This document shows positions 48,121-59,340 of a DNA stretch of 64,000 bases, in pieces. Source of the stretch: Agelaius tricolor (lineage: Eukaryota; Chordata; Aves; Passeriformes; Icteridae); assembly GCA_023055355.1 (NCBI GenBank), contig JALJCS010000022.1, positions 12,097,501 to 12,161,500 of the forward strand. Direction: 5' to 3'. The notes beneath the pieces are model-generated. The model worked only from the letters and a program-made list of their open reading frames with translations. It searched no databases and had not been told where the DNA came from. The translations under genes were made by a program, and so were the position numbers. Within the stretch, counting starts at the first letter, position 1. Every line of letters starts with the position of its first letter.

Positions 48121-48124
48121 TTAA

Positions 48125-48184
48125 CCCTTTTCTTTTTTTCTTCTTTTTTTTTTCTTTTTTTTTTCTTTTTTTTTTTTTTTTTTG
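48125..48184. repeat. Poly-T/TC tract
   Basis: Sixty bases of T runs with interspersed C, the longest pyrimidine tract in the window on this strand. Assembly length is likely unreliable here. Confidence 0.85.
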
Positions 48185-48689
48185 AGTTCCTCGGTCCCTT
48201 TTGGAGGCTGAATTATAGGAAGGCTGAGAAAGGGACAGATTTAATGTCAGAATTCAGGTGTTTCAAGGCACAAACGTGGAGAATTGATAGTGCAGGTGTC
48301 AGGAGGGATGCCAGCAGTAAAGCCACGGTGATGTCAAGCAAGCAGCCAAGGTTTGAAATGTGATGCAGCTCATTTTGGGGTGTGCTGCAGGCTCTGACAG
48401 ACACAGGCTTCCAGAAAATGGGCATAAATTGTCCACACAGATGTTGCCTTTGGGCCCAGGGGCTGCTGCAAGGGAATGTGCCGTGATAAATGTTGGAAAA
48501 AGGGTTTATAGCTGAATTTGAGGGCTCTCCAGGAGATCAGAGGGGTTTTCTTAGGAGTGGGGTCAGTGCCCATCCTGAAGCACAGCAGAGGAGGGTGGGA
48601 GATCCTTCTGCATGCAAGTGGTGTGAAAATGAGATTGATAATATTGAGGCTTAGGGAGGAGTTTGTTGGTCCTTAAATCTCCCTGACAG

Positions 48690-48988
48690 GGAGCAGCCAG
48701 GGTGGGGTTGGGCTCTGCTCACAGGGAACAGGGACAGGACAAGAGGAAATGGCCTCAGACTGTTCCAGAGGAGGGTCAGGTTGGATATTTGGGAAGATTT
48801 CTGCACAGAAGGGGTTGTCAAATGTTGGAACAAGGTGTGGAGGGCAGTGCTGGAGTCCCCATCCCTGGAGGGATTTCAGAGCCCTGTGGATGTGGCACCT
48901 GGGGACAGTGGTGACCACGGTGGTGATGGTTGGGCTTGATGATCTCAGAGGCTTTTTGCATCCATATCAATGATGATTCCATGATTCA
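48690..48988 (+). mobile_element. CR1 LINE 3' fragment, type B
   Basis: 'cagggacaggacaagaggaa', 'ggtcaggttggatatttggg', 'ctggagtccccatccctgg' and 'gggcttgatgatctcagagg', with tail 'gatgattccatgattc'. It starts just 3' of where related copies carry the 31-bp array. Confidence 0.88.
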
Positions 48989-49331
48989 GGGATTAGTCAG
49001 GCAGCAGTTCTGATTCTTTTAATTTGCATTTCAATTTTACTTCAGTCTTTGCACTGATTCCGAGGCTGTGGCAGAGAGCTGGGAGTGAGCTTGGTGTAAA
49101 CCCCAACCTAAGGTTCAAGAAATCAGTGATTTCTTTATCAGGAATTCAGTATGTGGTTTTCCATTTTCTATGAATTTTAATCTATAATGTTCTAATGACC
49201 TTTTTTCAAGAACATTTTATTATGGTGCCTCATTTATCTTGCTAAAAGATATTTTTATTTTTTATGTGATGTTAAAAGTCACACATAAATTTGATCTTCC
49301 ATTCACAGTCCACTTACTTAACTGGGTGTTT

Positions 49332-49387
49332 GATTTAAAGGTACTTCTGGCTTGAAAATGATTTAAAGGTACTTTTGGCTTGAATTC
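49332..49387. repeat. 28-bp tandem duplication
   Basis: 'gatttaaaggtacttctggc' at 49332 recurs at 49360 with one change (acttttggc). Confidence 0.85.
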
Positions 49388-50087
49388 AGGTAACTTAAAA
49401 TATTTTTTGAGGTAATTATCCCACAAATATCAATGGCAAATGGGCCAAATATGATCTTGTGGGCAAGAATGTATTTATAGAATTTTATTCCTGCATTTTA
49501 TACTGAAAAATCATCCTTTGGATTTTTTTACTCAAGCAACTGGGCATTGTGGGAAAATTAAACTTTGCCAACTTTTTCAGCTCTTCTTTGCTAAAGGGCC
49601 ATTGTCAAAGATGCTTTGTTTGCCATAAAGAAAGATTTGTAGTGACAGTTTTATATAACAACAATAATATTAATTTGAATTATTTTTGGAAGAATCTCGG
49701 AGCAGCTGGGGAAGATCATCTGCATTATGTTGACCTTACAGATGTTCAAGTTGATTCATGGAGTAATGAAGTAATTTGCCTGTACCCATGCAGTGAACAA
49801 CCAGCAGTGAAGAATAGGAGTCAGCTCATAGATTATTTTCACATGGAATGTTCAGCTCCATTTTGATAATTTGTCCATTTTTCCTAGGAATATTAACCCA
49901 TATCTCTGCTGAAACAGCCCAGTTCACATCTGAGGTGTAAAAGCTGAAAAAATTATTTAAAATTCTATGCAAAATTAAGGAAGGTTAATGTAATACTTTG
50001 TTTTTAAGGTCAGCAAAGGTGTGGGCAAATACTCACCCCAGAGAACCCATAGGCTTGTGAATTTTTGGGGAGTTTAACCTTGGTGGT

Positions 50088-50320
50088 CATGGAATTGTCA
50101 GAGAATTATGGAATTATTTGGGCTGGAATGGATGATCCCATTCCACGCCTGCCATGGCAGGGACACCTCCCACTGTCCCAGGTGCTCCCAGCCCCAGTGT
50201 CCAACCTGGCCTTGGGCACTGCCAGGGACCCAGGGGCAGCCCCAGCTGCTCTGGGCTCTCAATTCCTGCCCAATATCCCACCCATCCCTGCCCTGTGGCA
50301 GTGGGAAACCATTCTTCCAG
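50088..50320 (-). mobile_element. CR1 LINE 3' fragment, type A
   Basis: In the plus-strand view: 'tcatggaattgtcagagaat', 'gcctgccatggcagggacac', 'caacctggccttgggcactg', 'ccagctgctctgggctctc' and 'ccctgtggcagtggg'. Confidence 0.88.
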
Positions 50321-51546
50321 TTTTAAACAATAGATTAAAAGTCATAAAAATCTATGGGAAAAGCTCTGCAGAGGCTCCTTTTCCTAGGGAAGAAGTGCTT
50401 CTTCAATAAATAAACCCCAGTTTATTTATTAATTATTATAATTAACCCCAGTTCACCCTGGCACAGCTGGAGAGCTGCCCTTGCCCTGCCCCTCCATGAA
50501 GGAGATGTGCACTGAAAAAGTTTGGGGTTTTTTTTTAAAATCTAAACTATAAATGTGTAAAATGATCACAGTGTGCCTCCCTGCAAGAGCCCACATCCAA
50601 CTGGAAAACCCCAGCCACAGAGGCTTGAAGAGAAGAGCAGAAGAAGCTTGACTCTATAACATTTATTTCAAATTAATTTTCTGCCATCCAGCTCCAGCAG
50701 TTCATTTTTCCTACTGAATGGGATCTAATAAGACCTAATAGGTGATAAATCAGTTTCCCAGTTTCGGGCATTAAGGAACTGCAGTGCTGTGTTCTGCTAG
50801 AGCAGGAAGGTCTCCAGCTCTCTGTTCCACAACAAGCAGGGTATTAAATAGTCTTAAATCATCAGCCTGTCCCTTCCTCAGCTCCAGGACCACTCCTGAG
50901 GCTGGGAAATTTCACAATGAGGGATCATTCTTTATGGCAAACTCTGTAGCTGCGAGCAAAGCAATTTAAAAAACACTTTAGGAGAGTGGTTCCTACATCC
51001 TGTTCCTGTTACAAATCACTTGGCCTCAGTGTTTACAAAATCTGCAGTTTAACTAATACAGATAGGTTATCAAATTATCCTGATGGAAACAGATAGAGAG
51101 GTTGTTTCCTATCAACAGTTCCATTAGGAACTAACAACAAAATGGGATTATTTACTCAGCATCTATTCATTCCCACTAATTTGGCACAGCGTTATTAGCA
51201 CTGAAGCTTTACATGCAAAACACTCCAATTCTTGGGGTAATTTGATAATGCAAGACACGTTCCTGATCCATCATTTCATAGGATGGGTCCTATAAACCTG
51301 TGTTTTAACAACCCAATCCTTACCCAGCTCTTCCATGGCAAAGCACATCCATCCCAATTAGGAGCAGCACCAGCTCTACAGAAGGTTTAGATGAGCCTGG
51401 GGTTTATTATCCTTGGGTCTCTAACCCACACTCCAAAGGATTTATTGTTCCAAGGGCTCTTTTTTTCCCAAGTTTAAATCTGAGCAAGGCTTTAGGAAGG
51501 TTCAGAGCTGCTGCAGCTCATAGCAAAGGGGTTCACCACATCAACT
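50321..51546. other. No gene or recognised repeat
   Basis: Unique intron sequence. Confidence 0.45.
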
Positions 51547-52068
51547 GGTTAAAATAACTGGGTTACCTCAGCTGGTTTGTCACACAAACCCAACTGAGCT
51601 CCTTTACATCCAGGGGGGATGTTTGCACAAAGTGCTTTTTTGCAGCAATATTTGGGAAGTTAGAACCTCCAGCAGAAAGATGGGGATCAGGAAGGATCAG
51701 TGTTCAGCCCAGAGAGGAGAAGGCTCTGGGGAGACCTTAGAGACAATTCTGGACCCTAAAGGGGCTCCAGGAGAGCTGGAGAGGGACTGGGGACAAGGGA
51801 TGGAGGGACAGGACACAGGGAATGGCTCCCACTGCCAGAGGGCAGGGCTGGATGGGAGATTGGGAATTGGGAATTGTTCCCTGGCAGGGTGGGCAGGCCC
51901 TGGCACAGGTGCCCAGAGCAGCTGGGGCTGCCCCTGGATCCCTGGCAGTGCCCAAGGCCAGGCTGGAGCCATTGGGACAGTGGGAGGTGTCCCTGCCATG
52001 ACAGGGGTGGAATGAGAAGATCTTTAAAGTCCCTTCCAACCCAAACCAGTCTGGAATTCCATGGTTTA
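51547..52068 (+). mobile_element. CR1 LINE fragment with extended 5' part, type A
   Basis: The 5' stretch 51600-51700 matches 27590-27690 closely ('gggatgtttgcacaaagtgc', 'agaacctccagcagaaag'). The body follows with 'agagggactggggacaagg', 'ggcagggctggatgggag', 'gcccaaggccaggctgga' and the tail 'cccttccaacccaaaccagt'. Confidence 0.88.
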
Positions 52069-52769
52069 TGGTCAGCAGAGTCCTTGCATGTGGGACTTGT
52101 CAGGCCAGGCCCAGCAGGTTCTGGATGATGTTCCCCTGGGATGAGGAGCTTCCCACGTGTTTGTCCTGCCCTCCTACTCCTGAGTCAGATAATTCCCTCT
52201 GGGCAGGGATGTGTCCATTGACTGCCCTGTACATAAAAGCAGAAAATATTGGATTCAGCTGGAGAGGAGGAAGGGAAGCACAGCTTTGCTTCTCACCCTG
52301 ATCGATCCCACTCTTGTGGGTGCTGAGACTTCTTAAAGGAGAAAATGAAGTTTCAGTTGTTGTCAGAGGCAGCAGTGAAATTACCTTTGCAGTTCCAGCT
52401 GAATGAACCAAGTTTTATTTATTCTCTAAAACCAAGCAGAAGATAAAACACTCACACCCTGTATTTTGTTTCTACATCATCATAGCAGCATTTTCCTGCT
52501 CGAGGATTAACACCAATTGTGCTCGGATTTGTTATTTACAGGTTTCACCTCGGGGCACCTTGCCTTTATTGAGTAGGAAAATCAAAAATTGCCCTTGCAT
52601 GACATAAAGGCAGAGCTTTTAACATGGGAGGTCACTGGCTGCTCAGTGGTACCTTCTGATGTACAAAGTGGGGTCAGCACAAAACGTTTCTGTCTCAAAG
52701 ACGTTCAACACCCTGTGAGTTCCAGCTCTGCCAGACCTCTGCCCTCCCTGCTGGGGCATCCCCCACCCA

Positions 52770-53420
52770 CTGCAAGAGGGGCTGGAGGGTGTCCAGGGAA
52801 GGGAATGGAGCTGGGCAGGGGCTGGAGAATCCCTGAGGGAGCTGGGCCTGGAGAATCCCTGAGGGAGCTGGGCAGGGGCTGCAGAATCCCTGAGGGAGCT
52901 GGGCAGGGGCTGCAGAATCCCTGAGGGAGCTGGGCAGGGGCTGCAGAATCCCTGAGGGAGCCGGGCAGGGGCTGCAGAATCCCTGAGGAGCCGGGCAGGG
53001 GCTGCAGAATCCCTGAGGGAGCTGGGCAGGGGCTGCAGAATCCCTGAGGGAGCCGGGCAGGGGCTGAGCCTGGAGCAAAGGAGGCTCAGGGGCCCTTGTG
53101 GCTCTGCACAGCTCCTGCCAGGAGGGCACAGCCGGGGGGGTCGGGCTCTGCTCCAGGGCACAGGGACAGGAGCAGAGGGAACGGCCTCAGGCTGGGCCAG
53201 GGCAGCTCAGGGTGGATATTTGGGAACAATTCCCCCATGGAAAGGTTTGTCCAGGCCTGGCACAGCTGCCCAGGGCAGTGGTGGAGTCCCCATCCCTGGA
53301 AGTGCTCAGTAAATGTGTGGATGTGGCACTTGGGGACATGGGGCAGTGGTGGCCTTGGCAGTGCTGGGGATGGTTGGACTCGATGATCTTGGGGGTTTTC
53401 CCAACCCAAATCATTCCATG
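52770..53420 (+). mobile_element. CR1 LINE fragment, type B, carrying the 31-bp tandem repeat
   Basis: Order: 'gaggggctggagggtgtcca', 31-bp array (52818-53065), 'gagcctggagcaaaggaggc', 'ggtcgggctctgctccaggg', 'ggtggatatttgggaacaat', 'gtggtggagtccccatccc' and the end 'tggttggactcgatgatctt'. This is the reverse-complement arrangement of 19962-20660. Confidence 0.9.
52818..53065. repeat. 31-bp minisatellite, 8 copies, inside CR1
   Basis: It is the reverse complement of the 20343 array: 'cagaatccctgagggagctg' then 'ggcaggggctg'. The second unit boundary is shortened (gggcctggag) and one copy lacks a g (ctgaggag), echoing the short copy at 20.57 kb. Confidence 0.95.
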
Positions 53421-53497
53421 GTTTTTTGTTATCTTTGCTGCATTTCCCTGGCTCCATGCAGGGCTGGAGCAGGTGGAGTAAGTCAGAGATTATCAAT

Positions 53498-53615
53498 AGA
53501 ATCAGGAATTGTTCAGGTCAGAAAAGCCCTCCAAGACCACTGAGTCCAACCATTCCCAGCACTGCCATGGCCACCACTGCCCTATGTCCTCAGCTACCAC
53601 CATCCCATTGGCTGA
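53498..53615 (-). mobile_element. CR1 LINE short 3' end, type B
   Basis: 'aatagaatcaggaattgttc', 'agaaaagccctccaagacc', 'tgagtccaaccattcccagc' and 'ccatggccaccactgccc' in the plus-strand view. It faces the copy that ends at 53420. Confidence 0.8.
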
Positions 53616-55564
53616 GTGCTGTTGTCATTAATTTAGGCTAAGCAAGGTGCTAAAATACTGGTGATTTCCAAACCTCTGTGAATGTTTTTTAAAGGAATTC
53701 TGAAAGAAACCAAGTGACCCTCCCCAACTTCCTGTGGTGTCCAAAGCAGCTTCAAAAAAAATCTCTGTTTGTCACAACCTGAAATTCCCTAGCAGGAGTC
53801 AATTTAAACAGCTGTGACCACCCTGTAATTATGATTTGTCACAGACTAATATTTACTTTTTTCATTCATTTAAAACCCCATTTGTTTTACTGTGTACAAA
53901 TTAAGAACAAAGTGTCACGTTGGTCCCTGAATGCATAATTGCAATTAAGGTGGTGTCTTGCAGAAATAATACATGGAGGGTTAATTTGGACCACGAGCTG
54001 GTTTTAATTCTGCCTTTGTGTTTCTCTACAAGTGAATTATCCTAGGGTGGCACAGAGAAAATCACAGTTATTTGTAGCTGGGCTGTAACGTTGTGGTTTT
54101 AATGGGAGTATTTTTAATGAGGGCTTGTAGCCTGAACTGTTGATGAAAAGCAGATTAGTTCTGTTTGCTCATTCCATGAGAGGTGAGAGGCTTTGAGCAG
54201 GGTTTGTGGCCCCAGTTGGGAACTTTCCTGAAGGAAATTAGGGAATTTCTGATGAAAATGTCAACACGTGAAGAGTTCAATCACAGGAAGGCTCTGCACA
54301 ATTTCTGTTTCTCCCTTTTTAGTGACATTTGACTCTTAAACATTTGGTGATGCACTGAGAATAAAAATCTGATATATAAAAATATTATATATTTTGTGAT
54401 GAATCACAAATTACTAGTGAATGTGACCTAAATGAACATACTCCTATTACAGGAACAGCATTGGAGTGGTGTCATCATTTAATTCTCTCTTATGTCTTGG
54501 ACTAAATCACAATTTTTGAGGCCCATTTGCACCATTAAATGCTGTGTGGGGGGTAGAAGAAGCATCTAACTTAAATATTAATAAAGTTAGAATTTCCCAA
54601 TTTTAATACAGCAAAATTAATAATAAGGTAGATATATATAAAAAAAATACAAACCCTTTACTATTTTCCCCAGTAAAAGTTAAATTACTCAACCTAAACA
54701 TCAAGGGAGAGAGGCAATTATTTCTTAAAAAGTGAGAGAAAAAGGAAGAAGGTCTTAAAATATTCAGGAAAAAAAATCTTTATCTCATATAACACTTTAT
54801 AGGAAAAAAAGTAAAAATTTGAAATCTTTTGCAATAATTTATGAAACTCCTGTTGCTTGTTTTCTTTGAAAGTTCTGTTTTTAACTGAAAATAATTCCTG
54901 AATTTCTCAATCCCTAGTTCTTCAGGAGTGACTCTCAAACCTCTTTGGCCTCTGGGTGTGATCCAAAGCAAAAGCTTTTTGTGTGGCTCCTGTAACACTA
55001 AAGCTTTGGATTGTAACACTGTAAATCATATCCCAGGTTTTGTGCTGCCACTTTCAGTATCCTTTGGGATCCATTTTCAGGGATCAATGTCTGGATATTG
55101 CTGATGTTAAAGATGAAATTACTTAAAATCTGGACAACCTGTGTGTGCCATTCTGCTTTTAATTTCTCTGGAAATAATCCAGGAAATGGAGCTTTTTACC
55201 TTGTATAAACCTTTGATCCTATTGATCATTGCTGGCCTAGATCAATCCTGGCTGCTGCCAGGCTTTTCATAATTTCTGCTGCAGATGGAGCTGAAAACTC
55301 TGGCAAATCTGCTCTGCACAAGCATCAATGTCCATTGGAAAAGCAGATTTTTTCCTTGCCCTTCATGGGTCACTGGATGCCAGAATCCCTCTGCATCCTG
55401 GTTTTAGTCCCTGCATCCCTCTCAGCTCATTCCCAGCTTTGTTAGGCCCAGCTTTGCTGATATCCTGAGTTTTTAGTGACCAGACAGTGCTGCCCATCCC
55501 ACATGGATGCTCAAACATCACTCAAGGCAGGGATGAAGGAATTGTGAATTGCTTTAGTCCTGGA
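53616..55564. other. No gene or recognised repeat over 1.9 kb
   Basis: AT-rich unique intron sequence. Confidence 0.45.
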
Positions 55565-55668
55565 ATGGTGACTTTGGAGCAACCTGGGCTGTGGAACATG
55601 TCCCTGCCCATGGAATGGGATGATCTTTATGGTCCCAACCCAGACCATTCTGGGATTCTCTGATACAA
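55565..55668 (+). mobile_element. CR1 LINE 3' end, type A
   Basis: 'acatgtccctgcccatggaa', 'tgggatgatctttatggtcc' and 'cagaccattctgggattctc' match the terminal 100 bases. Confidence 0.8.
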
Positions 55669-56190
55669 TCCTATAAAATGAGGATGGCTTTAGGTGTTAC
55701 TCCATACACAAGCATTGGCTGAAAAAAATCGACCTGAACATTTGCTTTGGTTGTGTTTTGTGGGTGAGAAAATCTCCTATCAGGACTAATCTAAATTTTT
55801 CCCCACTTAGGTTTTTTTGCTTCTATGAGCCCATCAGATAATTGCAGTCTACTCCCAGAGAAGCTGCTGGCTTTCAGTGCCATTGGCATTATAAATCTTC
55901 TATCTAGGGAGAGCCAAACTGTGTGATTCAGGCCAGGGAAGAAGATAAAAGGAGCAGAAATGGTGCAGAAATGCTATTTGGGCTTTGTACCCAACTCTGC
56001 CTTGCCCCAGTGCAGGAGAGCCAGGCCAGGGGCATTGATGGTTGTGAAGGGACTGCCTGGTTGTCTGGTCCTTGTGAGGCTCAGGAATATTTTCCACATG
56101 GGAATTAACTTCCCTGGCACTGCATCCCCCCTGTGGGATTGATGGTGCTCCAATGTGCTGGTGTCCAGCTCCCAAATTCCAAGGAAATAA

Positions 56191-56490
56191 GCCTTGCAGA
56201 GTTTTGGAAATTCTCTTATTGCTGTGTTCATACTGAAGCAAACTTTTCCATGGCTCTGCCTTGGGAAGGGGAGGATTCATCCAAGGGCAGGTTATTGCAC
56301 TGTCTCAAACTCACCTGTCAGAAATTAAATGTTGGCCCTGTGGTTCTCTAAAGCACTGTTTGTGTTTCAATAGCCACAGAATTTCCTCTAGTTCAACAAT
56401 TGTTTGGCCACTCAGCATAATTTAGTATCTTAAAGAGCTTTCTTGGGATTAACAGAGGGAGTGCAATTAAAGTATTGCATAAAAGGAATC
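56191..56490 (+). repeat. Inverted repeat, left arm (about 300 bp)
   Basis: Its reverse complement is found at 57193-57505. Shared blocks include 'ttctcttattgctgtgt', 'gaagcaaacttttccatggc', 'gttattgcactgtctcaaac', 'gcactgtttgtgtttcaata', 'agaatttcctctagttcaac' and 'ttcttgggattaacagaggg'. A minus-strand CR1 fragment starts just beyond the arm. Confidence 0.92.
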
Positions 56491-56504
56491 ACAGAGAACC
56501 TGAT

Positions 56505-56636
56505 TTCAGAGAATCCCTGAATGGTTTGGCTTGGGAGGGACTTTCAAGCCCATCCAGATCCAGCCCTGCCATGGCAGGGACATCTTCCACTGTCCCAACC
56601 CAGCCTTGGACACTTCCAGGAATCCAGGAGCAGGGA
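56505..56636 (-). mobile_element. CR1 LINE short 3' end, type A
   Basis: 'agagaatccctgaatggttt', 'cttgggagggactttcaagc', 'ccctgccatggcagggacat' and 'cagccttggacacttccagg', plus-strand view. It lies in the spacer of the inverted repeat. Confidence 0.8.
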
Positions 56637-57162
56637 AGCATTTACATCCACAATTCTATTTCATTGCTTGTTTGATACAAACCACTTTTTATCCCAGCCT
56701 TTGTCCCATTGACACACTTGGCTGTGTTTTTGTGACCCTGACTGTGTTTGCCTCTTGGGCTTTGATTTCACCAGGCAGAAACTAATCCCCAGCTGGAAAA
56801 TTCTGGGCAGGATTGGCATGTCCAAGGCAGCACTGAATCCTGCCTGGAGCCTAACAGAGCTCCCAGACCTTGGTGTGATTGATCCCTGCAGAAAGGCTGC
56901 AAGGGATCTGTTTGTGGGGTTTGTGTGTCCTTCTGCTGCCCTGCAGAACAGAAAAACCCACATTATAAATGGCATTGTGTGCCCTGCCAGGCTGATTTTT
57001 GTGCTGGGACTATTTGTGGGCTGTGCAGGGTGATTTAGCCCTTCCCACAGAGCCAGAAATCCTGCTCAGAGCCACCGAGGGGCTGGGCTCCTGTGCTGGG
57101 GGCTCCTGTGTCTGGCAGGTGTTGAAGCATCCCAGTGAAACATTTATTCCACTCCAGAGGTG

Positions 57163-57191
57163 TCAGGCAGGGTGCTGAGGGAGCTCTGGGA
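57163..57191 (+). repeat. 29-bp perfect direct repeat, copy 1
   Basis: It begins 'tcaggcagggtgctgagg' and ends 'gctctggga', immediately left of the right inverted arm. It is identical to 57527-57555. Confidence 0.92.
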
Positions 57192-57192
57192 A

Positions 57193-57505
57193 GATTCCTT
57201 TTATGCAATACTTGAATTTCACTCCCTCTGTTAATCCCAAGAAAGTTCATTAAGCTCCTTCTTTAAATTATGCTGCGTGGCCAAACGATTGTTGAACTAG
57301 AGGAAATTCTGTGGCTATTGAAACACAAACAGTGCTTTGGAGCACCACTAACATCTGATTTCTGACAGGTGAGTTTGAGACAGTGCAATAACCTCCAGGC
57401 ACAGCTGCCCTTGGGTGGATCCTCCCCTTCCCAAGGGAGAGCCATGGAAAAGTTTGCTTCAATATGGACACAGCAATAAGAGAATCTCCAGAGCTGTGCG
57501 AAGTG
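57193..57505 (-). repeat. Inverted repeat, right arm (about 310 bp)
   Basis: It is the reverse complement of 56191-56490 with small indels; for example it has 12 extra bases after the ccaagggcag block. Arms are separated by about 700 bases. They may be two opposite insertions of an unrecognised element or an inverted duplication. The right arm is bracketed by a perfect 29-base direct repeat. Confidence 0.92.
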
Positions 57506-57506
57506 G

Positions 57507-58068
57507 GGATCTTGTGCAGGGATTCATCAGGCAGGGTGCTGAGGGAGCTCTGGGAGAGCAGGGATCTTGTGCAGGGTTGATCAGGCTGAGGGAGCCATCG
57601 GAGAGCAGCAGAGCAGGGATCCTGTGCAGGGTTGATGAGGCTGAGGGAGCTATGGAGGAGCAGCAGAGCAGGATCCTGTGCAGGGTTGATGAGGCTGAGG
57701 GAGCCATGGGAGAGCAGCAGAGCAGGGATCTTGTGCAGGGTTGATGAGGCTGAGGGAGCTCTAGAAGAGCAGCAGAGCAGGGATCCTGTGCAGGGTTTAT
57801 CAGGCTGAGGGAGCCATGGAAGAGCAGCAGAGCAGGGATCCTGTGCAGGGTTGATCAGGCTGAGGGAGCCATGGGAGAGCAGCAGAACAGGATCCTGTGC
57901 AGAGGTTTATCAGGCTGAGGGAGCTCTGGAAGAGCAGCAGAACAGGATCCTGTGCAGGGTTGATCAGGCTGAGGGAGCTATGGAGGAGCAGCAGAACAGG
58001 ATCCTGTGCAGGGTTGATGAGGCTGAGGGAGCCATGGGAGAGCAGCAGAACAGGATCCTGTGCAGAGG
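57507..58068. repeat. 54-bp minisatellite, about 10 copies
   Basis: The unit runs 'gggatcctgtgcagggttga', then 'tcaggctgagggagccatgg', then 'gagagcagcagagca'. Most copies are 53-54 bases. Sub-variants include aacagg/agcaggg, cagggttgat/cagaggtttat and ccatgg/ctctgg. Because 54 is a multiple of three, stretches encode an 18-residue repeat, but one-base length changes break the frame and there is no start or splice context. Confidence 0.93.
57527..57555 (+). repeat. 29-bp perfect direct repeat, copy 2
   Basis: It is identical to 57163-57191. Its second half also forms part of the first unit of the 54-bp minisatellite. Confidence 0.92.
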
Positions 58069-59190
58069 TTGCAGCTGGGTGAGGTGGGCAGGACGGGCAC
58101 AGGAGGCGAGCACAGCTCCCATCTCGCTTGGCTCCCTCCTTCACACACCCAGTGCCTCCCTGAAACCTTCTGTGTCACTTTAATATCTGAGAGCCACCCT
58201 TTGGATCAAGCACAGGCTTACCTAAAGCTCCAGCAGGATGGTGTTTTACTTTGCCAGCATTAGTGTTCCCTTCACAAAGCTGTCAGCAGCCATGGCACAG
58301 CCTGGCAGAGCAGCTGCTGAGGTTTATCCTGCTCATCTCTTACAAGAAATCACATTTTAACCTCTTCCCAGGGAGTCTCTGCTTGGTGGGGAGATGGACT
58401 CCAGTTTTGTGAAGGTTCAGCTCTTCTGGGCACTGCCTCTGTGCTTGTGATTGCTTGGGTTAGAAAATAAAAGTCATGGTAAGGCATTGGGATAATTCAG
58501 CTCCCATGGAAACTTTCTGCCATCAGAATGAACCTCACATGTTGGGGGAAACTTCAGCAAATGGAATTTCTGAACAACCCTGATTGGTGACCCCAGCACT
58601 GAAGAGGTGATAACCCAACCTTTGCAGATTGCTTTCTTTTTCCTCATTGCTAGTCTCTGGTGGAATTTGATAAATTAAGTACCTGCAGGAAAAAGGGAGA
58701 TTCTTTTCCAAGCAACATCAGGACATTTGTTTAGCCAGGTGCAATTGTCTTCCCAGTTGATGGCAAGATGGATGAGAAGGCCAAATAATTTGAAATGTAG
58801 CAGATCAATTCTATTGATTTATCCATAAGTAGCTAAAGTGGCCTTAATCACCTGCAGTATCCATGGAAATGGGGAAGGAGCAGAGGCCAGTGCTGTCACC
58901 ACAGAGCAGGGGAGGTTCCTCTGCTGCAAACCCTGAGGTACTGTCAAGTATTTGCAAACATTTTGCCAAATTCAGCCAGAATTTCCATGTTTTGCAGGAA
59001 GATTTACCTGTCATGTCCTTTCTGTGAATTACTTCTCTTTAATTATTTCTCTTTCTGGCCTGAATGTTTGTGTGAAAAGCGGCGCAATAGGGGAAAAAAA
59101 ATCAACTTCTTCTATATTGATTTTTACCTCTGCAAAAAGTGGTTGGATTCCTTTGTGAAATCAAGTCAAAACAAGAGCTGAGGTGAAAAG
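58069..59190. other. No gene or recognised repeat
   Basis: Unique intron sequence. Confidence 0.45.
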
Positions 59191-59191
59191 C

Positions 59192-59340
59192 TGGGTGGTG
59201 AGGCCCTGGCCCAGAGAAGCTCCAAGGCCAGGCTGGAACAGCCTGGGACAGTGGGAGGTGTCCCTGCCATGGCAGGGTGGCACTGGGTGATCTTTAAAGT
59301 CCCTTCCCACCCAAACCCTCCTGGAATTCTCTGATCTTTG
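59192..59340 (+). mobile_element. CR1 LINE 3' end, type A
   Basis: 'ctccaaggccaggctggaac', 'gtgggaggtgtccctgccat', 'gtgatctttaaagtcccttc' and 'ctggaattctctgatcttt'. Confidence 0.85.

Noticed and set aside
49549..49866. 105-codon plus-strand open frame in unique sequence
   Set aside because: The peptide resembles nothing I know, composition is like the neighbouring intron, and no splice or promoter context was seen. A chance open frame is likelier.
57415..58183. 18-residue protein repeat encoded by the 54-bp minisatellite
   Set aside because: Frame is lost at one-base length variants. No start codon, splice site or domain context supports expression.
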